Source: Candidatus Enterococcus wittei (lineage in GTDB: Bacteria > Bacillota > Bacilli > Lactobacillales > Enterococcaceae). Taken from it: a DNA stretch of 32,185 nt. The notes beneath the pieces are model-generated. The model made no database searches. It saw only the letters and a program-made list of their open reading frames with translations, and was not told the DNA's origin. The DNA lies in contig NZ_NGMO01000001.1 of assembly GCF_002140175.1 (NCBI RefSeq), positions 114,393-146,577 on the forward strand. The letters are read 5' to 3'. A program made the position numbers and the translations under genes. Of this stretch, positions 8,399-17,018 are shown one piece after another; positions within the stretch are counted from its first letter, which is position 1, and every line of letters begins with the position of its first letter.

Positions 8399-9697
8399 TT
8401 AGTCCTCCATTTTAAAAGCATTGGTTTTTTTGAATACGAATAAAGAAACCGAAATCACAATAATGGAGATGATCAAGGTAATCGCTGATGCCATCGAGTA
8501 CTGAGGAGAAGTCCCTGTAGTCAGCTTATAGATCCATGAAATCAAGATATCAGTCGATCCTGCCCCTCCGCCAACACTACCAGGTCCACCATTATTAAAG
8601 AGATAGATCATTGAGAAGTTATTGAAGTTACCAGTATATTGTGTGATGAACGTTGGCGCTGCCACCAGAAAGATGGCGGGTAGCGTAATACTTGAAAAAC
8701 GTTGCCAAGCATTTGCCCCATCGATTTTAGCTGCTTCATATAGGTCTTCCGAAATAGATTGCAAGATTCCTGTGACCATGACATAAATATAAGGAAAACC
8801 TAGCCAACCCTGGATCAAGATAATTGCCACCTTTGTCCAATTTGGATCGGTCTTCCATGAAATAGCGCCAATATCGATCAGGGGTAAATGATTCAAAAAC
8901 GGGATGACTTGTGTATTGATAGCTCCTACACTGTCATTGAAAATATTAGAGAAACTCATGATTGTAATAAATGCAGGAACTGCCCAAGGAAGAAGAAAAA
9001 TAATGCCAAAAATACGTTTGAATTTAATAAATTTCTGATGGGCTATGACTGCTGTGAATACACCTAATGTGATCTGTAGAGTTGTGGCACAAAGGGTCCA
9101 AATCACCGTCCAAGTAAATACAGATAAAAACGTATTTCGATAAGAACTAAGAAAGAAAATACTAAAGAAATTTTTAGCTCCTACCCAATCAATTAAACTT
9201 GCTGGTGGGATGTGTTTAAAATCATAGTTGGTGAAAGCCGTAAATAAAGTAACTAAAACTGGGAAGATAATCGTAAAGATCATCAAAAGGTATGCTGGAA
9301 GTGTCAGTAGATAAGGAAACCCTTCATCTCCGATATTATGTATGACTTCCTTCATTGTGCGATTGATTTTTTTCCCTTCTTTTCGCATCGTTGCGACACG
9401 TTTTGCATCTAATAAATTGAGACCGTAAAAAAGGCAAAATAAAAGGGTAACAATCAATTGAAGTGTTCCTTGAATCAGCATAAACAAAGAATGATCTTCC
9501 ATCGGTACACTACCAAGTGTGACCAATCCTACTAACGATTGGAAGCCACCTAAAGCCATTTGAATAACAAACCCTATAAAAATGGCCAAAAAAACAATTC
9601 CTTTAAATGCTTGCCCATTTGAAAATTGTCCTAATCCTGGAATCAGGGAACGTAAAGTAACTTTTTTTATATTGACGGATGTATCCTTCTCTTGCAT
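8399..9697 (-). CDS. malF: Maltodextrin ABC transporter permease MalF
   Basis: 432 residues with about eight membrane helices. The N-terminal part ([19 protein letters not shown] and two further helices) is the extension seen in Gram-positive MalF/MalC proteins. The permease core follows, with the EAA loop [17 protein letters not shown]. The ATG at 9697 is chosen over an in-frame start at 9760 because AGGAGG lies about 8 nt before it and the extra 21 residues look non-native. The gene is separated from malE by 235 bp that hold a large hairpin repeat, so it may be expressed at a lower level than malE. It forms the channel with MalG. Confidence 0.9.
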   Translation of the reverse strand: MQEKDTSVNIKKVTLRSLIPGLGQFSNGQAFKGIVFLAIFIGFVIQMALGGFQSLVGLVTLGSVPMEDHSLFMLIQGTLQLIVTLLFCLFYGLNLLDAKRVATMRKEGKKINRTMKEVIHNIGDEGFPYLLTLPAYLLMIFTIIFPVLVTLFTAFTNYDFKHIPPASLIDWVGAKNFFSIFFLSSYRNTFLSVFTWTVIWTLCATTLQITLGVFTAVIAHQKFIKFKRIFGIIFLLPWAVPAFITIMSFSNIFNDSVGAINTQVIPFLNHLPLIDIGAISWKTDPNWTKVAIILIQGWLGFPYIYVMVTGILQSISEDLYEAAKIDGANAWQRFSSITLPAIFLVAAPTFITQYTGNFNNFSMIYLFNNGGPGSVGGGAGSTDILISWIYKLTTGTSPQYSMASAITLIISIIVISVSLFVFKKTNAFKMED

Positions 9698-9800
9698 GTT
9701 GATGTCCTCCTCTTGTGTTGCTCTGTGCGATCGATCTCCTCGTAGGTAACCGAATGGCACGGATAATCCTCTTTATACTAAAAAATGAATAAACATGGTT

Positions 9801-9902
9801 TTATAAATTGCTCTTTTCGGAAATAAGCCGAAGACTATCGAAAATAAAGGAAGCTATTTTCGGATCACTCGGCTTATTCCTCAGAGCTGAGCCTGTAGGC
9901 AC
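9801..9902 (-). repeat. Intergenic hairpin repeat, copy 2, between malE and malF
   Basis: Outer stem AATAAGCCGA (9822-9831) pairs with TCGGCTTATT (9869-9878). The inner stem CGAAAATA (9839-9846) pairs with TATTTTCG (9855-9862) around an 8-nt loop. Read on the minus strand, the order AGCTCTGAGGAATAAGCC - inner stem - CGGCTTATTTCCGAA lines up with copies 1 and 3. Both arms carry compensating differences, so pairing is kept while the sequence diverged. The ends are less certain than for the other copies. Confidence 0.65.
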
Positions 9903-9932
9903 AATTTCATTTATGATTTAGAATTTGGTTGC

Positions 9933-11192
9933 TTAATATTTTTGTTCGATGGCTTCTTTAATCGTTTTCACTGCATCATCTGCTGATTCTTTAGGTGATT
10001 TAGCTCCTGATGCTGCATCGAACATTAAGTTTTCTGCGCCTGTCCATACTTCTGCCATTTCTGGGATATTAGGCATTGCTTGGGCAGTTTCATATTGTTC
10101 AATAACCGCTGTTGTAAGTTCATCATTTTTCGCTTTAGCAGTTTCTCTAGCTGCTTGATTAGCAGGAATCTCATTGACCATATCATAGAATTTTTCTTGG
10201 TTTTCTGTATCGGTTACATAATCTAACCATTTTTGTGCAACTTCTTTATTTTTTGAGTAATTGCTGACTACCCAGCCTTTTCCTCCACCAAATGGTTGAT
10301 AATCTTTTCCATTGTCTAACGTTGGAATCTTAGCTACACCATAATTCATAGAATTATCTTTGTAAGTTTGAGCTTGCCAAGGGCCATCAATAATTGCTGC
10401 TGCTTTATCTGACATGAATTGTTGGCTGACAAAATCACCTGCACTCTTAATATCTTGCATACCTTTTGGCCAAACATTTTGGAACCAATCTGTGGCATAA
10501 GAGATTCCTTCAACAGAACCTGCATTGTCCAAACCGATCTCAGAAGGGTCTGTACCATCTTCACCAAAGACATACCCGCCATAACCTGCTAGTAGCCCAT
10601 ATGAATAATAGAAATCCGTCCATTTTGCCAAGAAACCTGTATTCTTGCCGGCTTCAGATTCGAAGTTGAAGCGTTCATCTTTTGCAAGAGCTTCTAAGTC
10701 TTTAAAAGTAGTAGGAGCCGTATCTACTAAATCTTTATTGTAATAAAGAACCAACGTTTCAATTACAGCAGGCGCTCCATATGTTTTGCCTTCGTAGGTC
10801 ACTTGTGCTTTATCTGTTTCGTCATAATCTGCTTCATTTCCTAATTTTACTTCAGCTAAATGACCTTGTTGACCTAAGGCACCGATTCGATCATAAGCAG
10901 ACATCATCACATCTGGCCCTTTTCCTGCCGGCCCATCCAACGCAAGCGATTCCAATTGTTCGAACATATCTTTTTCGACCATTTTTATTTTTACATCGTT
11001 GTCTTCTTCAAATTTTGCTTTGATTTCATTGATATAATCTTTATACCCTGAATCGACTGATACGGTTAATGTTTTTTCACTTTCTTCATCGGCTGCCGAA
11101 GAAGAACTCCCATTTCCGCATGCCGCAAGCCCCCCTACGATTCCTAAAGATAAAAAACCTAGACCCAATTTTTTGATTAACTGTTTCTTCAT
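9933..11192 (-). CDS. malE: Maltose/maltodextrin-binding lipoprotein MalE
   Basis: Extracellular solute-binding protein (family 1) of the importer, tethered as a lipoprotein. The 419-residue product starts MKKQLIKKLG, continues with a hydrophobic core and has the lipobox GGLAAC with the lipidated Cys at 25, then a Ser-rich linker. The body has typical cluster-1 features: GPDVMMSAYDRIG, the ligand-side DGPWQAQTYKDN and the C-terminal AEVWTGAENLMFDAASGAKSP. The ATG at 11192 is preferred over an upstream in-frame start at 11231 because GGAGG lies 8 nt before it and a signal peptide then begins properly. It is first in the operon, with a strong promoter and operators just upstream. The maltodextrin substrate is inferred from the adjacent neopullulanase and DUF1189 genes. 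Confidence 0.92.
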   Translation of the reverse strand: MKKQLIKKLGLGFLSLGIVGGLAACGNGSSSSAADEESEKTLTVSVDSGYKDYINEIKAKFEEDNDVKIKMVEKDMFEQLESLALDGPAGKGPDVMMSAYDRIGALGQQGHLAEVKLGNEADYDETDKAQVTYEGKTYGAPAVIETLVLYYNKDLVDTAPTTFKDLEALAKDERFNFESEAGKNTGFLAKWTDFYYSYGLLAGYGGYVFGEDGTDPSEIGLDNAGSVEGISYATDWFQNVWPKGMQDIKSAGDFVSQQFMSDKAAAIIDGPWQAQTYKDNSMNYGVAKIPTLDNGKDYQPFGGGKGWVVSNYSKNKEVAQKWLDYVTDTENQEKFYDMVNEIPANQAARETAKAKNDELTTAVIEQYETAQAMPNIPEMAEVWTGAENLMFDAASGAKSPKESADDAVKTIKEAIEQKY

Positions 11193-11233
11193 TTTCTGTT
11201 CCTCCGATTCTGATGTCTTCCTGTTACACATTG

Positions 11234-11263
11234 ATTATAGGGTGTAAAAACCTACGATTGCAA
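11234..11263 (-). promoter_or_regulatory. malE promoter
   Basis: On the minus strand -35 TTGCAA (11258-11263) and a consensus -10 TATAAT (11234-11239) are separated by 18 bp, about 40 bp before the malE ATG. The -35 lies inside the adjoining cre-like site. Confidence 0.8.
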
Positions 11264-11289
11264 ACGCTTTCGTCATGTTACCGATAACA
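11259..11289 (-). promoter_or_regulatory. cre-like site plus LacI-type operator at malE
   Basis: The minus strand ACGAAAGCGTTTGCA (11259-11273) matches the cre consensus except for one base and covers the -35. Two bases further upstream lies the 14-bp near-palindrome TGTTACCGATAACA (11276-11289, plus-strand reading), with the central CG typical of LacI-family operators. The same pair occurs at the neopullulanase promoter. The 14-mer is likely the site of a maltose regulator not encoded here. Confidence 0.65.
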
Positions 11290-11292
11290 ACT

Positions 11293-13059
11293 TTAACAAA
11301 GGATCAAAAAGCCGTTCGTTTGGATCTCAGCTTTTCCATCTTGTAAGATCACACTATTTTGACTAAACAGGACTTCGTTTTTCAGTTCCACTAGAAATCC
11401 TTCTTCACCTTGATTGAAGTAAGCATGTACATTTTCTCCATCCAATTCTCGAGTAAAATGGATCCTTTCTTTTTGATCATCGACTAATTTCCAAGAGGTA
11501 TTTCCTTGACACAAAAATGGATATAGCTGTTTACGTAAACAAATCAATTCTTTGATGAATCCTTTTAGTTCAAGATCTTGAAGCGATTCATCCCAGATCA
11601 TACATTTGCGACAGTCAGGGTCATCTTGTCCAGTTAAGCCGATTTCTGTCCCGTAATAGATACAAGGAGCACCTTTTTGTAAAAACATAAAGGTTAAAAC
11701 AGACTTCATCAATTCTTTATCTCCATGGCATAAGCTTAATATTCTAGCTGTATCATGTGAATCAAGCAGATTAAAAGTTCCTTCATTTACTTGGTCACGA
11801 TAAAGCATTTGCTGATGGTTCATGCCACTAACCATTTGCGTAGGAGTGATTTTCGAATGAACAAAATAGTCTTTGATCGAATCTGTAAAGGCGTAATTCA
11901 TGACTGCATGAAATTCATCTCCTTGTAGCCAAGCCTGAGAAGAATGCCAAATTTCACCAAGAATATAAATATCCGGTTTGATCGATGTAACAGTTTCCCT
12001 GAATTTTTTCCAGAAATGATGATCGACCTCATTGGCAACATCTAAACGCCACCCATCAATATCAAATTCCTCCACCCAGTAGGCAGCAATTGAAAGCAAA
12101 TATTCCTGTACTTCTTGATTTGCTGTATTCAATTTAGGCATAAAAGGCGTAAAAGCAAAGGTATCATATGCTAAGTTCTCTGCTGTTTCTGGAATATCGG
12201 TCAGGTGATAAGTATCCACTGGAAAAGAATGAATATGGAACCAATCTTTATATTTTGATTCTTCTCCATACTGCATCACATCTTGCCACTGGGGTGAATG
12301 GCTGCCCATATGGTTGAATACAGCATCTAACATGATCCGAATTCCCTTAGCATGAGCCTTTTCAATCAATTCTTTCAACAATTTTTTATCTCCAAATTGT
12401 GGATCGACCGAGTAATAATCGACCGTATCATATTTGTGATTGGATGTTGCTGTAAAGATTGGACAAAAATAAATTCCGGTTATTCCTAGATCAACTAAAT
12501 AGTCCAAGTGATTAATAACTCCTTGCAAATCTCCGCCAAAAAAATCTTCTCTATCCGGATCTTTGCTTCCCCACGGTAACGTTTCTTTCGGATCATTGGA
12601 GACATCACCATTCGCAAAACGTTCTGGAAAAATCTGATACCAAATCGTTTTTTTTGCCCATTCAGGAACAATAAACCGATCGATTTGTTGGAAATATGGC
12701 ATACGAAAATAATAGTTTGCTTCGGCTAACGTTTCTACTTGGTAAGGAAAAATCCCTTGATCCCCATAAAAACAATCCATTCCATCAATTCCAACGATAT
12801 GAAAACCATACTGTAATCGACGTGTTTCACTGGTAAGTTCAATTTCCCAATAATCATGGAGCGAGGTACTTAAACCTTTTTTCATTGGTAGTTCTTCCAA
12901 ATACCATCGTTTGGAGGAAATCGTATATGGATCTCCACTGATCACATAAACTTTTTTCACATCATCTTTGCTTGTACGTAAGCGGATTCTAAAATCCCTC
13001 TCATTGTATAAAAAAGCAAATTCACTTTCTGGCCGATGATAAATTGCTGCTGTATTCAT
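11293..13059 (-). CDS. Neopullulanase/cyclomaltodextrinase-type alpha-glucanohydrolase (GH13, CBM34)
   Basis: 588-residue enzyme hydrolysing alpha-1,4 (and possibly alpha-1,6) bonds of maltodextrins, cyclodextrins or pullulan. Residues 1-125 form the CBM34-type N-terminal domain that makes the active-site dimer in this subfamily. The GH13 barrel follows with region I DAVFNH (245-250), region II GWRLDVANE with nucleophile D340, region III GEIWH with acid/base E369 and region IV LDSHDT with D436. There is no signal peptide, so it acts in the cytosol on sugars imported by MalEFG. The start follows AAGGGGG. It has its own promoter rather than reading through from an upstream gene, and ends 100 bp before malE. 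Neopullulanase, cyclomaltodextrinase and maltogenic amylase cannot be told apart by sequence reading. Confidence 0.9.
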   Translation of the reverse strand: MNTAAIYHRPESEFAFLYNERDFRIRLRTSKDDVKKVYVISGDPYTISSKRWYLEELPMKKGLSTSLHDYWEIELTSETRRLQYGFHIVGIDGMDCFYGDQGIFPYQVETLAEANYYFRMPYFQQIDRFIVPEWAKKTIWYQIFPERFANGDVSNDPKETLPWGSKDPDREDFFGGDLQGVINHLDYLVDLGITGIYFCPIFTATSNHKYDTVDYYSVDPQFGDKKLLKELIEKAHAKGIRIMLDAVFNHMGSHSPQWQDVMQYGEESKYKDWFHIHSFPVDTYHLTDIPETAENLAYDTFAFTPFMPKLNTANQEVQEYLLSIAAYWVEEFDIDGWRLDVANEVDHHFWKKFRETVTSIKPDIYILGEIWHSSQAWLQGDEFHAVMNYAFTDSIKDYFVHSKITPTQMVSGMNHQQMLYRDQVNEGTFNLLDSHDTARILSLCHGDKELMKSVLTFMFLQKGAPCIYYGTEIGLTGQDDPDCRKCMIWDESLQDLELKGFIKELICLRKQLYPFLCQGNTSWKLVDDQKERIHFTRELDGENVHAYFNQGEEGFLVELKNEVLFSQNSVILQDGKAEIQTNGFLILC

Positions 13060-13096
13060 GTCAGTCCCCCTTTGTTTTTTTCAAGATGACTCATTC

Positions 13097-13125
13097 ACTA
13101 TAAAAGATAAAAAAACAAAAGACAA
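13097..13125 (-). promoter_or_regulatory. Neopullulanase promoter
   Basis: On the minus strand -35 TTGTCT (13120-13125), a 17-bp spacer and -10 TATAGT (13097-13102), about 40 bp before the start codon. The -35 overlaps a consensus cre. Confidence 0.7.
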
Positions 13126-13151
13126 CGCTTTCATCTATGTTATCGGTAACA
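13120..13151 (-). promoter_or_regulatory. cre plus LacI-type operator at the neopullulanase gene
   Basis: The minus strand ATGAAAGCGTTGTCT (13120-13134) fits the cre consensus at all fixed positions. It is followed upstream by TGTTATCGGTAACA (13138-13151, plus reading), the same 14-bp near-palindrome as at malE but in opposite orientation. The spacing between the two elements differs by one base from that at malE. Confidence 0.7.
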
Positions 13152-13170
13152 GGATTTATATCAAAAACAA

Positions 13171-13284
13171 GAAGCTGTAACAGGAGGGGTTAACTCCGAG
13201 AAGTAAGAAGGAATGCATGAAAATCGCTTTTCACATTGTTGTGTATTTCAGCTTATTCTCTAAGAATCTGCTTCTACTTCCGCC
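13171..13284 (+). repeat. 114-bp intergenic hairpin repeat, copy 3
   Basis: The plus strand reads GAAGCTGTAACAGG ... AACTCCGAGAAGTAAGAAGG ... CAGCTTATTCTCT ... CTGCTTCTACTTCCGCC. It aligns end to end and without obvious gaps with the minus strand of 6576-6689. The inner stem is degenerate compared with copy 1. It sits between the neopullulanase control region and the men terminator. Confidence 0.65.
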
Positions 13285-13299
13285 ATTTATACGTATTAA

Positions 13300-13340
13300 G
13301 AGCATCGAACAAAAGTTTTATTTCCTTTTGTTCGACGCTC
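13300..13340 (-). terminator. Terminator of the men operon
   Basis: A 16-bp stem (13300-13315 with 13325-13340) has a 9-nt loop. In minus-strand RNA it is fully paired with one G-U, whereas the plus-strand version has an A-C mismatch, so it is shaped for the minus strand. It starts 20 bp after the menC stop. The T tract is short. Confidence 0.7.
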
Positions 13341-13359
13341 TTTATTACGTTATGCTTGT

Positions 13360-14481
13360 TCATTTTTCTTTTGGTTTGTAGATCAACTCTTTGTAACAAT
13401 ATTTTTTTATCTTCTCTTCCTCTAAAGTAACCCCAATCCCATAATGTTTTTTTGGCACTTTCAATTTACCATTTTCAAGTACTGCTTTGGGATCTACGAC
13501 ATCATCATAGAAATACCGATCATAAGCGGACAAATCTCCAGGAAACGTAAAGAGAGATTGGCTAGCAAGGTGTAGATTCAACGCTCTACCCACGCCTGAT
13601 TCAAACATTCCACCCAACCAGACAAGTAGCTGGTTTTGCTGACAGAAATCCATAATCCGTCTTGCTTCAGTAATTCCACCAACACGAGGAATCTTAAGAT
13701 TGATGGCTTGACAGCTTTTCAATGCATGTGCTGTCTTTACATCTTCTAAGGAGCGGATATTCTCATCTAGGCAAATAGGCGTCTTCAATCTTTTTTGTAA
13801 CTCTCCATGATCCACATAATCCCGAGGATGAAACGGTTGTTCGATCATTGATAGCTTTAACTGATCCATTTCTTTAAAGACTTGCCAATCCGCTAACGTA
13901 TAGGCAGAATTAGCATCTGCCATCAATTGTAGATCAGGAAAGTGAGCACGCAACTCTCTTAATGGTCCAAGATCGTTGCCTGGAGCAATCTTTAACTTGA
14001 TTCGCTCATAGCCTTGATCAACATAGGATTGGGCTGTTTGCAACAAACTTGTTGCATCGGGTTGTATCCCCATACTTACTCCAACAGAAACAGATTCTTT
14101 CGTTGCAGAGAAAAGATTCTGTAGACTAATTTTCTCCCTACGAGCATACAAGTCCCAGACCGCCGTTTCCAATGCTGATTTTGCCATAAAATTACCTTGG
14201 ATTGGCTGAAACGCCTGCCAAATTTCTTGAGGATGTGAAAATTCCATGCGAAACAAACAAGGAATCAATTCATCTATGAGGATTTGGCGACTCATTCGAA
14301 GTGTCTCTTCGATGTAATCTGCTTGTTCGAAGGAAACCAATTCCCCTACTCCCTGATAACCCTTTTCGTCCTCTAACAAAAAAAGATCAAAAAGCTTTTC
14401 TGTTCGTTCTCCATAACTCGTTTTAAAGGCCGACACCAACGGTAGTTTCATTTGAAATTGTTTAATCTTAACAATTTTCAT
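13360..14481 (-). CDS. menC: o-Succinylbenzoate synthase MenC
   Basis: Enolase-superfamily dehydratase converting SHCHC to o-succinylbenzoate. With the ATG at 14481 the protein has 373 residues and begins MKIVKIKQFQ, as in other MenC proteins. The catalytic set is visible: K162 and K164 in IKLKI, metal ligands D189 (MADAN), E214 (MIEQPF) and D239 (CLDEN), and K263 in INLKIPRVGG. A GTG four codons earlier (14493) is an alternative start and would overlap menH by 26 bases; neither start has a strong ribosome site. Last gene of the men operon. N-acylamino acid racemase is the usual look-alike; the operon settles the role. Confidence 0.92.
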   Translation of the reverse strand: MKIVKIKQFQMKLPLVSAFKTSYGERTEKLFDLFLLEDEKGYQGVGELVSFEQADYIEETLRMSRQILIDELIPCLFRMEFSHPQEIWQAFQPIQGNFMAKSALETAVWDLYARREKISLQNLFSATKESVSVGVSMGIQPDATSLLQTAQSYVDQGYERIKLKIAPGNDLGPLRELRAHFPDLQLMADANSAYTLADWQVFKEMDQLKLSMIEQPFHPRDYVDHGELQKRLKTPICLDENIRSLEDVKTAHALKSCQAINLKIPRVGGITEARRIMDFCQQNQLLVWLGGMFESGVGRALNLHLASQSLFTFPGDLSAYDRYFYDDVVDPKAVLENGKLKVPKKHYGIGVTLEEEKIKKYCYKELIYKPKEK

Positions 14482-15310
14482 AGGGTGGTTCACTCTCTTT
14501 CTCTTTGATCCAATTCGTTACCAGTTTTTCAAATCCCCTTGGTTGTTCTATATGGCAACAATGCCCGCAATTTCTGATTAGCTGAAAAGAAAATTCAGGA
14601 TTTTGTTTCACTAGATCTAAGCCAATTACATTAAATTTACGATCCCACTCACCGGCAATATACAATAAAGGAATGGCGCATTCCGATAGAAGTGGCCAAT
14701 AGTTTTTTTGCGCACCAGTTCCCATGTACATCAAGCTCATGGCTAATCCAAACGGATGTTGGCTTAGTCGCTCCATTCGTATAGCTTCTTTCTTTTGTAA
14801 TGACAGTTTTTTTTGAGAGTGAAATAAAGGTAGGTCCTCCCAATAATCAATAAACTCTGTGAATGGTTTCGTCAATAGTCGTTTTGCTAACTTGTCATCT
14901 GCTTTTTGTCGTTGATGCCTTTGCTTAGTGTCACTGATTCCCGCTGTACCACTCTCGATAATCACTCCTTTGATTCCTCTGGGATATTCGAGCATCCATG
15001 AAAGAGCGACACGTCCTCCCATTGAATAGCCTAATAAATAAAAAGAAGAAATATCCAATTCAGAAACTAGTTGCGCTAAGTCTCTTACTAAGGCAGACAT
15101 TTGATAGCGATAAGGATGGACATAGATACTGGAATCCCCATGACCAATCAAATCAATCGCCAGATAATTCAAGTCATGACCAGTAAAAGTAAAAGTCTTC
15201 GAGGTTCCAGTAAACCCATGCAAACAAATAACAGTGGGAAATTCAAGATCAACCTTTCTTAACCAACGATACGCATATCTCACCCCATTGATTATTTCGT
15301 GTTCACACAT
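14468..15310 (-). CDS. menH: SHCHC synthase MenH (alpha/beta hydrolase)
   Basis: 2-succinyl-6-hydroxy-2,4-cyclohexadiene-1-carboxylate synthase, eliminating pyruvate from the MenD product SEPHCHC. 280 residues with the alpha/beta-hydrolase fold: an oxyanion HGFTG motif (31-35), nucleophile S96 in LLGYSMGG, the acid in AGEWDRKF and the histidine in NCGHCCHIEQP. The ATG at 15310 is favoured because GGTGAAG lies just upstream; a second ATG at 15322 has no ribosome site. Either way it overlaps the end of menD, and its own end overlaps menC by 14 bases or more, implying coupled translation. The fold is promiscuous, so the assignment relies largely on the operon. Confidence 0.88.
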   Translation of the reverse strand: MCEHEIINGVRYAYRWLRKVDLEFPTVICLHGFTGTSKTFTFTGHDLNYLAIDLIGHGDSSIYVHPYRYQMSALVRDLAQLVSELDISSFYLLGYSMGGRVALSWMLEYPRGIKGVIIESGTAGISDTKQRHQRQKADDKLAKRLLTKPFTEFIDYWEDLPLFHSQKKLSLQKKEAIRMERLSQHPFGLAMSLMYMGTGAQKNYWPLLSECAIPLLYIAGEWDRKFNVIGLDLVKQNPEFSFQLIRNCGHCCHIEQPRGFEKLVTNWIKEKESEPPYENC

Positions 15311-17018
15311 GTTCTTCACCATACTGGTTTATTATATTCTGCCATAATTCTACAGGGTCGTTTTGTTTCCCTTTGATTTCAATCAAAGACCAATTGGTTT
15401 GTTTTCGACTTTGATGAATTGCTTTTTCCCATTCTTGAACTGTTTTCGGCTGAAAATACAAGCCGTCATAAAGTGAAGCAACTTTTTCTAAATCTAAATG
15501 GATCGGTGTAGCAAATAAGGGTTCAAAATCTTCTTTTTCTAGTTCCTTTTGTGGGAGAAAAGAAAAAATACCGCCTCCATTATTGTTAAGGACTATCAAC
15601 GTAATCGGTAATTCAAGCATTTTGATTTGTTGAAGAGCATTCATATCATGGAACAATGCCAGATCACCAATTAACACAAAAGTCCGTTCTCGTTTAGTTG
15701 CAGAAATACCTGCCGCTGTGGAAAGAATCCCATCAATCCCGTTTACTCCCCGATTTCCCATGACGTCAATTTCCTTTTTGACTGGGTACGCTAAACGATC
15801 GACTAAACGAATGGCGTTACTATTTGATAGAAATAAAACTTCGTTAGGATGCATCAATTGAAGTAATTGAGAGCTTGCTTGACTCTCACTGAAACCTTTT
15901 TTCGTCAGTTCTTCCTTAATGATAGCCTGGGCTAATTGATGCGCTTTTTGCCAATGCGATAACCATAGTGTATTTTTTGCTGAAAAGCCATGGGCCTCCC
16001 CTTGCGTTTGAACAAGTTCACAAAACACCTGAATATCCATCGGCAAAAAACTAGTTCCAAGATGAAGGAAATCTTGCCATTCTTCTCGTTCATCAATGAC
16101 TACGTACTCTATATTAGTGTTTAAGTATTTCTTTATATAGATCATCACATTTTTAGCAACTGGCAGATTACCAAACTGCCAGATAACTTCAGGACTTTCC
16201 GGTAATTTTTGAGAGAAGATCAAATCAGCATGAGGAATATAGTTCCTACTTGTCTTTTTACAAGTAGCAAGGTTAGACAGTGGATCACCAATAATCGGCC
16301 ATTTTAGGTATTCGGCAAGGTCGATAAGTTTCCTTGCTTGATCACTAGATAACGCTCTTCCTATAATGATCAATCCTTTTTTAGACATCCATTCTGGGAG
16401 TTCTGGCACTTCTTCTACTATTTTTTTGGAAGAGAAGTGTCTTGCGTAAAAAGAAAACTCGACAGCTAAAGATAAATCAGGAATCAATGGTTCACGAAAA
16501 GGCAGATTCACATGAACAGGGCCAGCTGGTGTCGCAACTGACGTAGCTGCACTATTTGCTCCATGCCAGTAACTATATCGCAAAAACTCTTTACTATCTT
16601 CAGGCAATGCCATTTCCGTGTAATTTTTCACATGATTACTATAAAGTTTTTGCTGATCCATCGTTTGCGGGGCACCAACCCCTCTCGCTTCTGGCGGACG
16701 ATCAGCTGTTAAGATAACTAAAGGTATATTCGCTTCCTTTGCTTCACAGATTGCTGGATAAAAATTAGCTGCTGCAGTCCCTGAAGTACAAAGTATACCG
16801 ACAGGCTCTAGCGTGCTTTTGGCCAATCCTAAAGCAAAAAATGCAGCTGAACGTTCATCGACATTCACATAGGTTTTTACTTCAGGATCTCGATGAATCA
16901 AAAGAGCGAGTGGTGTGGAACGTGATCCAGGGCTGATAACTATTTTTTTCATTCCACTATCTTTGAGCCCTTTGATAAAGGCTAATAAATAAGTTGTCAT
17001 TTTTTTTTGCTCGGTCAT
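15303..17018 (-). CDS. menD: SEPHCHC synthase MenD
   Basis: Thiamine-diphosphate enzyme joining isochorismate and 2-oxoglutarate, the first committed step of the menaquinone pathway. The 571-residue length is typical. N-terminal features are VISPGSRSTPLAL (27-39) and the cofactor-activating glutamate E55 in VDERSAAFFALG. The C-terminal ThDP/metal motif begins GDLALFHDMNAL and ends in LNNNGGG. The start codon overlaps the menF stop by four bases (ATGA), with GGGGAGTGG as ribosome site. No truncation or missing residue is seen. Confidence 0.95.
   Translation of the reverse strand: MTEQKKMTTYLLAFIKGLKDSGMKKIVISPGSRSTPLALLIHRDPEVKTYVNVDERSAAFFALGLAKSTLEPVGILCTSGTAAANFYPAICEAKEANIPLVILTADRPPEARGVGAPQTMDQQKLYSNHVKNYTEMALPEDSKEFLRYSYWHGANSAATSVATPAGPVHVNLPFREPLIPDLSLAVEFSFYARHFSSKKIVEEVPELPEWMSKKGLIIIGRALSSDQARKLIDLAEYLKWPIIGDPLSNLATCKKTSRNYIPHADLIFSQKLPESPEVIWQFGNLPVAKNVMIYIKKYLNTNIEYVVIDEREEWQDFLHLGTSFLPMDIQVFCELVQTQGEAHGFSAKNTLWLSHWQKAHQLAQAIIKEELTKKGFSESQASSQLLQLMHPNEVLFLSNSNAIRLVDRLAYPVKKEIDVMGNRGVNGIDGILSTAAGISATKRERTFVLIGDLALFHDMNALQQIKMLELPITLIVLNNNGGGIFSFLPQKELEKEDFEPLFATPIHLDLEKVASLYDGLYFQPKTVQEWEKAIHQSRKQTNWSLIEIKGKQNDPVELWQNIINQYGEEHV

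Noticed and set aside
9698-9760. N-terminal extension of MalF (start at 9760)
   Set aside because: The 21 extra residues are not hydrophobic or family-like, and the strong AGGAGG site points to the ATG at 9697.
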